Source of the DNA: Algoriphagus pacificus
Lineage (GTDB): Bacteria > Bacteroidota > Bacteroidia > Cytophagales > Cyclobacteriaceae
DNA length: 64,000 nt
Reading direction: 5' to 3'
Assembly: GCF_017254845.1 (NCBI RefSeq)
Contig: NZ_JAFKCU010000006.1
Span: forward strand, 124,001 to 188,000
This document shows positions 54,638-62,976 of this stretch, in pieces. A program made the translations under genes and the position numbers. The stretch's first letter is position 1; each line of letters starts with the position of its first letter. The notes beneath the pieces are model-generated. The model did not search any database. It was not told where the DNA came from and worked only from the letters and a program-made list of their open reading frames with translations.

Positions 54638-55981
54638 TTGTTATGTGAGATACCTGCTGCAGCTAAAGGCATACCCGTTTCTTGGAAACGGCAATATTAT
54701 GGTCGAGATGGCGAAAGTCTTGGAGTCTTGAGTCTTGATGAAATAGATAGGATCCGAGAGCAATCAAATGCTTTTGATTGGAGTGCCCAGATAATAGACG
54801 GTGCTACCCTGAATGATTTATCACCGGAAGCAATCGCTGTTGCGAAACAAAAATTTGCAGAGAAGAATACTCACATTCACGAAGAGGTTTTAAAATGGGA
54901 TACCTGCACTTTCTTGAACAAGGCCAAGATCACTATTCAGGGTAAAATCACAAATGCTGCAATTCTACTATTGGGGAAACCAGAATCAGAGCATTTCATC
55001 AGTCCTGCAACGGCAAAGATTTCTTGGATTTTGAAAGATAAAGATGGTTTGGAAAAAGACTATCAGCACTTCACCTGCCCTTTGATCCTTTCTGTCCAGT
55101 CGGTTTTTTCAAAAATCCGGAATCTCAATTACAGGTATTTGCAGGAAGGTAGCATTTTCCCGGAAGAAGTCAGCCAGTTTGACCCCTACATCATAAGAGA
55201 AGCATTAAATAACTGCGTGGCTCATCAAGATTATACTTTAGGCGGGAAAATCAATGTAGTGGAGAGAGAAGATGGCGTTTTGACTTTTTCCAACTCCGGT
55301 AGCTTTATTCCTGGAACAGTCGAAAAGGTAATTGACTCCGATGCCCCAGAGACCAAGTATCGCAATCCCTTTTTAGCAAATGCAATGGTGGACCTGAAGA
55401 TGATTGATACAATCGGCAGTGGGATTCGGAAAATGTTTATCATTCAAAAAAGCAAATTCTTCCCCTTACCCGACTATGATTTCTCTGACAATAAGGTTTC
55501 TGTCAAGATTACCGGGAAAGTGATGGATATTAATTACGCCCGGAAACTGGCACAGATGCCGGAGCTATCTCTTCATGATATCATGCTTTTGGACAAAGTT
55601 TCAAAAGGTAAAAAATTGACGAATCCGGATATTCAGCTATTGAAAAAAAGGGGCTTGATTGAAGGCAGAAAACCCAATTTTCATATTTCCGCCATAGTTG
55701 CTAGGCGATCTAATCAAAAAGCAGATTACATCAAACTGAAAGGAATTGATGATCAATATGCAATGGAATTGATTCGGGAATATTTGAACAAATTTAAAAC
55801 TGCCTCTAGGGGAGAATTTGAGGAGTTTCTTTTGGAAAAACTTGGAGATAGATTTTCTGAGGATCAGAAAAAACATAAAATCAAAAACCTCCTCCAAAAA
55901 ATGAAAAAACAGGGAGAAATTAGATTGAATAAAGATCGAAGATGGGAACATGATCCAAGCTATGAGTATGGCGGGATTTAA
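54638..55981 (+). CDS. HATPase_c_4-type C-terminal part
   Basis: 447 residues if translation restarts at the TTG at 54638. It contains the end of AlbA_2 (IPAAAKGIPVSWKRQYYGRDG), then an ATPase of the GHKL-like HATPase_c_4 family with REALNNCVAHQDY (N box) and SNSGSF (G1-like), then RNPFLANAM and a C-terminal winged-helix pair with LLQKMKKQGEIRLNKDRRW. A restart this close to a stop would be inefficient without a visible ribosome site. Relatives are often annotated as RecG-like ATP-binding transcriptional regulators. Confidence 0.6.
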   Translation: MLCEIPAAAKGIPVSWKRQYYGRDGESLGVLSLDEIDRIREQSNAFDWSAQIIDGATLNDLSPEAIAVAKQKFAEKNTHIHEEVLKWDTCTFLNKAKITIQGKITNAAILLLGKPESEHFISPATAKISWILKDKDGLEKDYQHFTCPLILSVQSVFSKIRNLNYRYLQEGSIFPEEVSQFDPYIIREALNNCVAHQDYTLGGKINVVEREDGVLTFSNSGSFIPGTVEKVIDSDAPETKYRNPFLANAMVDLKMIDTIGSGIRKMFIIQKSKFFPLPDYDFSDNKVSVKITGKVMDINYARKLAQMPELSLHDIMLLDKVSKGKKLTNPDIQLLKKRGLIEGRKPNFHISAIVARRSNQKADYIKLKGIDDQYAMELIREYLNKFKTASRGEFEEFLLEKLGDRFSEDQKKHKIKNLLQKMKKQGEIRLNKDRRWEHDPSYEYGGI

Positions 55982-56002
55982 AGCTTTCTAGACCACAGGA
56001 GA

Positions 56003-56104
56003 TTTAGACGAGTTTAGACGGGATTTAGACGAAATTTAGACGAGAATAACGCGCATCATTCTGATTATCATTGTTTTAACAAAACCAAAGATTGGATTTA
56101 GACG
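56003..56104 (+). repeat. TTTAGACG iteron array upstream of the small winged-helix gene
   Basis: TTTAGACG occurs at 56003, 56013, 56024 and 56035 (spacing 10, 11, 11 bp, one helical turn) and again at 56097, ending 7 bp before the ATG at 56111. Most copies are followed by A or G. Face-aligned repeats of this kind are binding sites for an oligomerising DNA-binding protein. Confidence 0.85.
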
Positions 56105-56110
56105 AAAAAA

Positions 56111-56614
56111 ATGGCAACAGTTCAAACAAAAGTTTTAAGTGAGATCAAAGAGTCTAGAATGATTTCAACTACCAAGAGTACTCCAGATGAAGAGGTTGCA
56201 GTACTTCAAAAGTTGGAAGCCTTTGGGGTACTTCAGAAAGAAAACCATTCATTTAGACCCACAGCACGCTTCTATAAGTATGCTGATCAATTAATTGAGC
56301 AAGAAATTCCAGTAGAGAAGTTTGCCTTTGATGATCTACCAAGTTCCCAACAAACCTTCAATAATACAATTCATGCTCAAAGCATTGGACAAATAAATCA
56401 AGGCTCTGGAAATTTCAGTTTTGAACAGATTAACATTGAAATAGTGAAAGAATCATTGAAAAATGAGTTGAGTGAAGATCAAATGGACGAGGTCATGCAG
56501 GCACTAAAAGAAAAGGGGAAAAGTGGTGTTTTTCAAAAGTTGAAAAGCTTTGGAAGTGACGTACTTGCGAATGTAATCGCTGGAATTCTTTCTAATCCGG
56601 GACTCTATGGATAA
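56111..56614 (+). CDS. Small protein with putative winged-helix N terminus
   Basis: 167 residues. The first 65 (VLSEIKESRMIS, EEVAVLQKLEAFGVLQKENHSFRPTARF) read like a winged helix-turn-helix with a wing. A polar Asn/Gln/Gly linker (about 82-102, NNTIHAQSIGQINQGSGN) leads to a helical region (EIVKESLKNELSEDQMDEVMQAL) and a short hydrophobic C-terminal segment, DVLANVIAGILSNPG. I know no named family. The gene is flanked on both sides by TTTAGACG repeats, so an autoregulatory controller is a reasonable guess; the hydrophobic tail also recalls small effector proteins of defence systems. Confidence 0.65.
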   Translation: MATVQTKVLSEIKESRMISTTKSTPDEEVAVLQKLEAFGVLQKENHSFRPTARFYKYADQLIEQEIPVEKFAFDDLPSSQQTFNNTIHAQSIGQINQGSGNFSFEQINIEIVKESLKNELSEDQMDEVMQALKEKGKSGVFQKLKSFGSDVLANVIAGILSNPGLYG

Positions 56615-56662
56615 GAGAAAATCTAACTGGCTAAAAAGAAATAAAATATAAATAAATTATTT

Positions 56663-56702
56663 AAAAAGTGCTTTAGAACTCATTCAAGCCACTTTTTCTC
56701 TT
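56663..56702 (+). terminator. Intrinsic terminator after the winged-helix gene
   Basis: AAAAAGTG-CTT pairs with AAG-C-CACTTTTT (one bulge, 12-nt loop) and is followed by a T/C-rich tract. Confidence 0.65.
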
Positions 56703-56825
56703 TTTGCTGTAAAAACAAATAAAAATAAAGTAAGAGAATAAGGCTGATGTTTAGCAAGTGATGGCATTAAATTCTTATAGAATGGTTAGGTGACAGAAGT
56801 CAGAATATCGAAAAGTAGAAAAACT

Positions 56826-56947
56826 CGTCTAATTCAATATTTAGTTTATTAGGTTAGACGAACTTTAGACGAGAAAACACCTAATATTTTTGATAAACAG
56901 CGACTTAAAAAATTAAACTTAGACGGATTTTAGATATACTTTAGACC
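56826..56947. repeat. Second TTTAGACG cluster, upstream of the helicase gene
   Basis: An inverted copy CGTCTAA lies at 56826-56832. Direct copies lie at 56854 (TTAGACG), 56864 (TTTAGACG) and 56919 (TTAGACG), with a near copy TTTAGACC at 56940. The 56854/56864 pair again lies about one turn apart. The last copy ends 16 bp before the helicase ATG, so bound protein would block or guide that promoter. Confidence 0.75.
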
Positions 56948-56962
56948 ATTAACCTTTTTGAA

Positions 56963-58891
56963 ATGCCCAATATAGTAGAAGTAAATTATCACCAGACTGG
57001 CAAAAGTACCCAAACTAACCCTATGGGAATGCGCGATATGCAAGCCCGGGCATATGAGGCTAGACACGCCCAATATTTATTGCTTAAAGCCCCACCTGCA
57101 TCCGGGAAATCCAGGGCATTGATGTTTTTGGGACTTGATAAACTTTTCTACCAAGGCATCAAAAAAGTGATTGTCGCTGTACCGGAACGCTCTATTGGGA
57201 GTTCCTTTGCCCACACCGATCTAAAATCCCATGGATTTTTTGCAGACTGGGAGCCAAACGATGCCTATAATCTGTGCATGCCCGGAAGTGATGGGAGCAT
57301 GAGTAAAGTCAAGGCTTTTCACAATTTCATGGCAAACGAAGAGAAGCTTTTGATCTGTACCCATGCCACACTGAGATTTGCATCAGAAGAATTGGAAGAA
57401 AAAGTATTTGACAATTGCCTCCTTGCTATAGATGAATTTCACCATGTTTCCGCGGATATCAATAATCGTCTGGGTGATATCCTTCGGAATATCATGCAAA
57501 AGTCTTCGGCGCACATTATTGCGATGACCGGCTCCTATTTCCGGGGTGATAGCGTGCCGGTACTTCCTCCGGAAGACGAAGCCAAGTTTGAAAAAGTCAC
57601 CTACAACTATTACGAACAGCTGAACGGATATAATTACCTGAAATCCCTAGGAATTGGCTACCACTTTTATCAGGGCAGATACACAGAAGCCATTTTGGAA
57701 GTATTGGATACGGACAAGAAGACGATTCTTCATATCCCAAATGTGAACTCAGGTGAATCCACTAAGGACAAACACAATGAAGTAGACTTTATTCTGGATG
57801 CGATCGGAGAAGTTATCAAGCAAGACACTGAAACTGGTGTGATCTATATCAAACGGCACTCAGATGGCAAAATCCTGAAAGTTGCTGACTTGGTAGAGGA
57901 TAATTCCAGAGAGCGGGATAAAATCGTAGAATACCTGAGGAAAAGCAAAGACGAGGAGGATATGGATTTGATCATTGCTTTGGGTATGGCTAAAGAAGGA
58001 TTTGATTGGCCTTATTGCGAACATGCCCTGACTGTTGGTTACCGTGGATCCTTGACTGAAATTATCCAGATTATTGGCCGATGCACACGTGACAGTAGCA
58101 ATAAAACACATGCACAGTTTACTAATTTAATTGCCCAGCCAGATGCTGCGGATGATCAGGTAAAATTATCCGTCAACAATATGCTGAAAGCTATTACAGC
58201 TTCTCTACTGATGGAGCAGGTCTTGGCTCCCAACTGGAAATTTAAAACCAAACTATCCGATGAGGATAAGGCAAAGCCAGGCGAACTCAAAATACGTGGA
58301 CTGAAAGAACCAAGCTCCAAAAGAGTAAAAGACATTATTGAATCGGACCTAAATGACCTGAAGGCGGTAATTCTTCAGGATGATCAAATGCTCAAGGCTA
58401 TGCCAGGGAATGTAGATCCAGAGGTAATCAATAAAGTTCTAATCCCGAAGATCATTCAAGTGAGATACCCTGACCTCTCGGCCGATGAAGTAGAAGAAGT
58501 TCGCCAGCAAGTAGTGGTCGATTCTGTGATTAAAAACGGTGAAGTCAAAGAAACTGGGGACAAACGCTTTATCCGAATGGCCAATACATTTGTGAATATT
58601 GATGACCTTCATATCGACCTGATTGATCAGGTTAATCCTTTTCAGAAAGCTTTTGAGATCTTGTCAAAATCTGTGACCACCAAAGTTCTAAAAGTGATAC
58701 AGGAAACTATAGAAGCAACTCGAATTTCAATCAGTGAGGAAGAGGTTTTACTTCTATACCCAAAAATCAAGGAATTTATAACCATGTATGGCAAAAAGCC
58801 AAACATCAATTCCGGAGATCCATTGGAAAGAAGAATGGCTGAGGCGATCATTTACATCAATGAACAAAGAAGGAAGCATGCAGCATCGTAA
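56963..58891 (+). CDS. DEAD/DEAH-type superfamily 2 helicase
   Basis: 642 residues. SF2 motifs in order: Q-like GMRDMQARAYEAR, Walker A APPASGKSR (43-51), motif II DEFH (157-160), motif III MTGSY (188-192), motif V GMAKEGFDWP (341-350) and motif VI QIIGRCTR (369-376). A C-terminal region of about 230 helical residues has no recognised domain. DEFH in place of DEAH is an uncommon variant. SF2 motors of this kind translocate on DNA in restriction systems and would supply the motor for the adjacent nuclease, whose gene overlaps its end. Confidence 0.87.
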   Translation: MPNIVEVNYHQTGKSTQTNPMGMRDMQARAYEARHAQYLLLKAPPASGKSRALMFLGLDKLFYQGIKKVIVAVPERSIGSSFAHTDLKSHGFFADWEPNDAYNLCMPGSDGSMSKVKAFHNFMANEEKLLICTHATLRFASEELEEKVFDNCLLAIDEFHHVSADINNRLGDILRNIMQKSSAHIIAMTGSYFRGDSVPVLPPEDEAKFEKVTYNYYEQLNGYNYLKSLGIGYHFYQGRYTEAILEVLDTDKKTILHIPNVNSGESTKDKHNEVDFILDAIGEVIKQDTETGVIYIKRHSDGKILKVADLVEDNSRERDKIVEYLRKSKDEEDMDLIIALGMAKEGFDWPYCEHALTVGYRGSLTEIIQIIGRCTRDSSNKTHAQFTNLIAQPDAADDQVKLSVNNMLKAITASLLMEQVLAPNWKFKTKLSDEDKAKPGELKIRGLKEPSSKRVKDIIESDLNDLKAVILQDDQMLKAMPGNVDPEVINKVLIPKIIQVRYPDLSADEVEEVRQQVVVDSVIKNGEVKETGDKRFIRMANTFVNIDDLHIDLIDQVNPFQKAFEILSKSVTTKVLKVIQETIEATRISISEEEVLLLYPKIKEFITMYGKKPNINSGDPLERRMAEAIIYINEQRRKHAAS

Positions 58892-60125
58892 AAAGTATTC
58901 TTCTTTGGATGAAATTTTTAATGATGAGGAGTTTCATCTGATTGAAGAGAAAAAGAAAGTTTCGTCAACTAGTACTCCTGATGACCGATTACTTGCATCA
59001 TTTCACCAGATCAATGACTTTTTTGCAAAAAATGGAAAAGCCCCAGAAGCGAATATCTCCAATGTATCTGAATACCAGCTTTACTCACGGTTGAAAAGTA
59101 TTCGTGAGGATGCTTCTAAAGTCGAAATGCTGCTTCCTGAAGATATCCACGGCCTGCTGCAAAAGAAAGATACTTTTTCGGTAGAAGAACCGAGTGGGCA
59201 ATATCATAAGAAGCCGAAAAAAGAAATAAAGTCCATCGCTGACATATTGGATGATGATTTGGACATTTTGGGAGACGATGCCGGACTTTTTGATTTCAAA
59301 CATACTCCAAAACCAGAAGAACGGGCAAGTGCCGATTTTGTAGCCAAAAGAAAACCATGCAAAGATTTCGCTACCTATGAACCGCTTTTCAAAGAAGTGC
59401 AAAAGGATTTGGCAGAGGGCAAGAGGAAACTGATAGATTTTAAAGTGGATAATTTGAAAGAGGGTGCCTTTTATGTACATAATGGAGTTCTGTTTCTATT
59501 GGAGCATGTAAACATTTCACAAAAAGAGCATTACAGAGAGGATGGCACCAGAGTCCGTGAAGATGGAAGGACAAGGTGTATTTTTGAAAATGGCACCCAA
59601 TCCAATATGCTCAAACGGTCTGTCGAAAAAATTCTTTATGCCAATGGGAAGGTAGTCACTGAGAATTTTGAAAAATTAAACCAGTCATTCCAGGAAAACT
59701 TTGGGATGATTACCGAAGAAGACAAAGAATCAGGCTTTATCTACGTGCTGAAATCTCTGAGTTCCAATCCAGAGATCGCATCAATAGACAACCTATTTAA
59801 GATCGGCTATTCAAAAATCGCGGTTGAAGACCGGATCAAAAATGCATCAAAAGAACCAACCTATCTAATGGCGGATGTGGAATACATCGCCGGATGGAAA
59901 TGCTATAATATGAACACCCAGAAATTCGAACAGCTGATCCATAATTTCTTTGGTTCTTCCTGTCTGAACATTGACGTATTTGATGATAAAGGAAAAAGAT
60001 ATACTCCTAGAGAATGGTTTATTGCCCCTTACGAAGTGATCGAACAGGTCATTGGTTTAATTATCAGTGGTGAGGTGGTGAAGTATCGGTATGATGCGGA
60101 GGAGGAGAGGATTATCTTGAAATAA
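58878..60125 (+). CDS. T5orf172/GIY-YIG-type nuclease
   Basis: 415 residues from the ATG at 58878, which follows AGGAAG; it overlaps the helicase gene by 14 bp. The ATG at 58860 is an alternative. The N-terminal 280 residues are mostly charged, include an acidic stretch (ILDDDLDILGDDAG) and a beta region (EGAFYVHNGVLFLLEHV). The C-terminal domain (about 285-390) is a GIY-YIG nuclease of the T5orf172 type: FIYV (287-290) for GIY, KIGYS (308-312) for YIG, catalytic Arg319 and Glu351. It is the only clear nuclease in the cargo and is probably targeted by its N-terminal region or by the helicase. Confidence 0.82.
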   Translation: MQHRKKYSSLDEIFNDEEFHLIEEKKKVSSTSTPDDRLLASFHQINDFFAKNGKAPEANISNVSEYQLYSRLKSIREDASKVEMLLPEDIHGLLQKKDTFSVEEPSGQYHKKPKKEIKSIADILDDDLDILGDDAGLFDFKHTPKPEERASADFVAKRKPCKDFATYEPLFKEVQKDLAEGKRKLIDFKVDNLKEGAFYVHNGVLFLLEHVNISQKEHYREDGTRVREDGRTRCIFENGTQSNMLKRSVEKILYANGKVVTENFEKLNQSFQENFGMITEEDKESGFIYVLKSLSSNPEIASIDNLFKIGYSKIAVEDRIKNASKEPTYLMADVEYIAGWKCYNMNTQKFEQLIHNFFGSSCLNIDVFDDKGKRYTPREWFIAPYEVIEQVIGLIISGEVVKYRYDAEEERIILK

Positions 60126-60138
60126 AGGCTTATAAGTT

Positions 60139-60747
60139 ATGCTTTATAAAACTAGTGACCGACTAGCTGAAAAACTGCTTACACTTCCAGAGTCAGGTAT
60201 GGGATATCAGATAATAAAAACAAAATCATTCACGGGGTCTAAACAATATATCTTTTTTAATGGCATCGTTGGCAGCGATTTTGGATACCCTGGTAGTTTC
60301 AGCAACTATGAATTAAAGGCCATTGATTTTGATATTGATATTTCTAATCTTGTCATAGATAAAACAAGAGGAGCTATTGACTCTTCATTTGAGACAACAA
60401 ATGGTTCTGAAATTCAGAAATTCGTCAGGTTGTCTGCATTCGAAAATGATTTTCGTGTTGATACAGAAAGCGGTAGATTGTTACCGGGGAGTTTTACAAC
60501 TGATCTTGAAGATTTTTTAACAATGACAATTCCTTTCAATAATTTTGACCCGATAGCTTATTACAGCTTACCCAACCCTTTACCAATTAAGTGGCTATTC
60601 TACTTTAAATCAATCGCCGGTGATACTTTTCAAAGAGGAACTGTTCAGCCGGCATTTGGACAAAATGGAGGTGGAAGAGAATACTATTTTAAAAATGGCA
60701 CTTCTGAAAAATCCTTGATTTCAGTAAATCCATTTGGTTACTCTTAA
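60139..60747 (+). CDS. Unknown protein with a TNT-like C-terminal motif
   Basis: 202 residues, no signal peptide. Most of it is unrecognised (GYQIIKTKSFTGSKQYIFF, then strands to about 110). The C-terminal 60 residues contain GTVQPAFGQNGGGREYYF (FGQNGGG at 173-179). This resembles the A-P-x-F-G-Q-P-G-G-G-x-Q-Y motif of the TNT (tuberculosis necrotizing toxin, NAD glycohydrolase) family, preceded by a possible SGRLLPGSF counterpart of its earlier motif. The match is by eye and the catalytic set is not confirmed. It lies 13 bp after the nuclease gene and 3 bp before the membrane protein gene, so it is in the defence operon. Confidence 0.6.
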   Translation: MLYKTSDRLAEKLLTLPESGMGYQIIKTKSFTGSKQYIFFNGIVGSDFGYPGSFSNYELKAIDFDIDISNLVIDKTRGAIDSSFETTNGSEIQKFVRLSAFENDFRVDTESGRLLPGSFTTDLEDFLTMTIPFNNFDPIAYYSLPNPLPIKWLFYFKSIAGDTFQRGTVQPAFGQNGGGREYYFKNGTSEKSLISVNPFGYS

Positions 60748-60750
60748 ACT

Positions 60751-61173
60751 ATGGAACAAATAATTAGTACTTTGACAAATCCTGAAGATCCTAATTTCTG
60801 GACAGCGTTAGGTGTTGTAGTTACCGCCTTGGTAGCTTTAGGTGGATTATTGGGTTGGGTTTTGACTAACATCCTCAATAATAGGGTTTCTAAAACATCA
60901 AAGATCCTCATTCAGGCAATGATTGAGATTTTTCTCGATTGGGTGAAAGTAAAAAGTAAAAGTCAGACTGTTGATGATGAAAATATAAGAATATGGATTT
61001 CAGAAACAGGCGGTGCCATTTTAACAGGTCGATCTTACATGGTTTTTAAAAGATTCTTAAAAGAGCTCAAAAAGTCAGCCTACAAAGATTTACTGACTCC
61101 TGATGAAAACACTTATAAATCGTGGGTAAGCAAAAGTGATTCCAAGCCGACCTGGGAACGAATTGATTGGTAA
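60751..61173 (+). CDS. One-TM protein of unknown function in the defence operon
   Basis: 140 residues. One strong N-terminal transmembrane helix (about 18-41, ALGVVVTALVALGGLLGWVL) is followed by a basic soluble domain with a helix ILIQAMIEIFLDWVKVKSK and a Trp-rich end (YKSWVSK, TWERIDW). I recognise no family. Its gene starts 3 bp after the TNT-like gene. A membrane anchor, an effector or a neutralising partner for its neighbour are possible, but nothing visible decides. Confidence 0.6.
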   Translation: MEQIISTLTNPEDPNFWTALGVVVTALVALGGLLGWVLTNILNNRVSKTSKILIQAMIEIFLDWVKVKSKSQTVDDENIRIWISETGGAILTGRSYMVFKRFLKELKKSAYKDLLTPDENTYKSWVSKSDSKPTWERIDW

Positions 61174-61302
61174 TCACATTTAAAATCCCCTCCTATGGAA
61201 ACAGTTCCTTAAGTAGGAAACTTTCCATTTAATCCGTCACAAATCTTGACGTTTTTTGTAACAGAATTAAATAAAATGAATTGCTATTAAAGTGATTGGA
61301 AA

Positions 61303-61330
61303 ATCAAAAAAAGCCCCGAAGGGCTTTTAA
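61303..61330 (-). terminator. Intrinsic terminator of the 73-aa gene
   Basis: An 8-bp stem, AAAAGCCC/GGGCTTTT with a CGAA loop (61309-61328), runs into Ts on the minus strand right after the 73-aa gene's stop. Confidence 0.88.
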
Positions 61331-61552
61331 TCAAGACTCTTCCGATTCCGGCTCTTTGACTGAAACATACACCGTGTGAGTTTTGCCGTATTGGTCTGGT
61401 TCTTTCAGTTTGGCGACGTTGAACTTGACGTAGGTTTCTCCTTCGTATTCGAAGCTGTGGTTTTGAAGTTCAGCCATGTTGAGGCTTACTTCGACGATGT
61501 CCATGTTTTCGACTTGTTTGCCTTTTCCGATGTACTTTTTTGAAAATGCCAT
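61331..61552 (-). CDS. Conserved small protein of Bacteroidota mobile elements
   Basis: 73 residues: MAFSKKYIGKGKQVEN, then strands with VEVSLNMAELQNHSFEYEG, YVKFNVAKLKEPDQYGKTHTVYVSV and an acidic end. Small proteins with this KKY-GKGKQV start and a K-E-P-D-x-Y-G-x-T-H-T-V core recur in Bacteroidota plasmids and integrative elements, as far as I recognise them; no function is known. It is in the same orientation as radC and the ArdC-like gene and has the second copy of the conserved hairpin about 75 bp upstream. Confidence 0.75.
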   Translation of the reverse strand: MAFSKKYIGKGKQVENMDIVEVSLNMAELQNHSFEYEGETYVKFNVAKLKEPDQYGKTHTVYVSVKEPESEES

Positions 61553-61990
61553 AGATTTTTGGTTTTAGTTAAAATTTATGCATGTCTTTTAGGAAGGCTT
61601 GGTGAGTGGATAAAAATTAGAATTCAAAAACTGGGAGGTAGTCCGTAGGAAACCCCGTTTTTATAAGATATTCTGCTAGCAGCCCCAATTTTTAGAAACT
61701 GACAAGCGGACTGACCTTTGTGCATACAATTGAACAAAACCGGAATTTGGCATATAAATTCATAACGAATCAGTTGAAAGAAATGTACGAGCCATTATGG
61801 AATCTACTTGAAGAAATAATAGAGATTTCAAAAACCATTCATATTAAATACAAAAGCCCCTCATAAGCAAAGAACTGATCTTGAATCCTTTGGTTTAACC
61901 TTAGGATTTATCCTTAAAAAAGCTGGAAATTTTCATAAAAAAAGAAATACTAACAATTTCAAAAATCTCATATTTTTAGACAAAAAGAAA
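61553..61990. other. Intergenic region with conserved hairpin
   Basis: About 440 bp between the 73-aa gene (minus) and a plus-strand gene. It holds the second island hairpin (61626-61662). The rest is AT-rich, without a credible ORF or clear promoter. Confidence 0.5.
61626..61662. repeat. Conserved island hairpin, copy 2
   Basis: Stem AAAAAC-T-GGG / CCC-C-GTTTTT (6 bp, the same single mismatch, 3 bp) encloses the 17-nt loop AGGTAGTCCGTAGGAAA, one base different from copy 1 at 50199-50235. Three stem positions differ from copy 1, each with its partner changed to keep pairing. Confidence 0.75.
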
Positions 61991-62836
61991 ATGAAAAAAT
62001 TATTCGCTAGCTTAATTGAAAGAGTAAAAAATAAAGAGACCAGCTTAACATTTTATGAACAACTTGTTGACAAAACTTGGCTAAAAATAGATGAATCCAG
62101 AAATATACTCAGACAACTAGAATTCCAAAGGAATGGTGAATTATTGGATTCTAATCATGGAAATGTCACAAGGAAAAAGTGGGAATTAACGGCTTCTGGA
62201 AAAATTATTATCTCCTTTGAAGGCAAAGAGCAGCTCTTTTATGCGACATTTTCAGAAATATTCAAGCTTACTTTGATAAAATCTGGAAGTATAGACTCAT
62301 CTGAGACGTTTTTAGAAGAAAAATATGTAATTAATAGTGTAAAGGAGTTTTTACAACAAGAAAATGAAAGACTGATTCAAGAAGAACAAAAGAAAATCGA
62401 GGAAGCAAGAAAAAGAGAGGAAGCTATTGATTTGCAATTATTTAAAAGTGGAATTCCAAATCCAAAGCAGTACAGAGAAGTAATGAATACAATGGCGAAC
62501 CTTAGCAAAGATATTGACAAAAGGTTTGACTCAAGGATAAATGATTTTTCTAAAAATCCACCAAAAATTGAGAACCTTATTAAGTTCTATGATTTTTTAT
62601 CAACACATGAGCAAAACAATGATAAACCATTTTTTTCTAGCAGGACCACATTAGAATCTCAGAAAGACGACTGTATTAAAGTTATAAGGGAAATAGATTC
62701 GAAAATTGATCATATTAATAATTCAAATCCTAATTCCCAATCAGAATCAATAGAACTCAGGAGAAAAAAAAGAAACCTAATTCAATCCAAGGAAATATAT
62801 CAAGCATACTATAATTATCTCCTAGAAAAATCTTAA
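61991..62836 (+). CDS. Coiled-coil protein of unknown function
   Basis: 281 residues, cytosolic. An N-terminal beta-rich part (about 20-105, LVDKTWLKIDESRNILRQLEF, KWELTASGKIIISFEGKEQLFYATF) reads like a small lipocalin- or PH-like sensor domain. A highly charged coiled coil (about 115-150, FLQQENERLIQEEQKKIEEA) and further helices follow. I know no family. AT-rich composition and position at the right edge of the island suggest accessory DNA; no neighbour is close enough to form an operon. Confidence 0.65.
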   Translation: MKKLFASLIERVKNKETSLTFYEQLVDKTWLKIDESRNILRQLEFQRNGELLDSNHGNVTRKKWELTASGKIIISFEGKEQLFYATFSEIFKLTLIKSGSIDSSETFLEEKYVINSVKEFLQQENERLIQEEQKKIEEARKREEAIDLQLFKSGIPNPKQYREVMNTMANLSKDIDKRFDSRINDFSKNPPKIENLIKFYDFLSTHEQNNDKPFFSSRTTLESQKDDCIKVIREIDSKIDHINNSNPNSQSESIELRRKKRNLIQSKEIYQAYYNYLLEKS

Positions 62837-62976
62837 CCAGTTTACAACTGAAAATTAAAACTTGAACTAGGAAGCAATTTGTAAAATAAAACCCGCATCA
62901 ATTAATGCCTGCATGTTTTTCAAAAACATCAAAAGAATAAAAAAACGACGTCTTACTTAGAATTTTCAAATCCTAG

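Larger units (their letters stand above)
54326..55981 (+). pseudogene. AlbA_2/HATPase_c_4 ATP-binding protein gene interrupted by an in-frame TAA
   Basis: The two frames 54326-54625 and 54638-55981 are in the same phase, separated only by a TAA at 54623-54625 and a few codons (GKKV) that continue the conserved sequence. Intact relatives are one protein of about 550 residues (Schlafen-like AlbA_2 domain, then HATPase_c_4, then helix-turn-helix). In those the residue at the TAA is typically Asp or Asn (V-E-I-D-G-K). A nonsense mutation, a sequencing error or deliberate recoding are all possible. Its start overlaps the methyltransferase stop, so it was part of that operon. Confidence 0.75.
56615..56962. 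other. Regulatory intergenic region before the helicase gene
   Basis: About 350 bp with a terminator at 56663-56702 and the second TTTAGACG cluster at 56826-56947. No ORF of note. It implies that the helicase unit has its own promoter, overlapping the repeats. Confidence 0.6.

Noticed and set aside
56003-56104. A short CRISPR array
   Set aside because: The repeat unit is only 8 bp, spacers are 2-3 bp and the pattern is helically phased, so it is an operator or iteron array.
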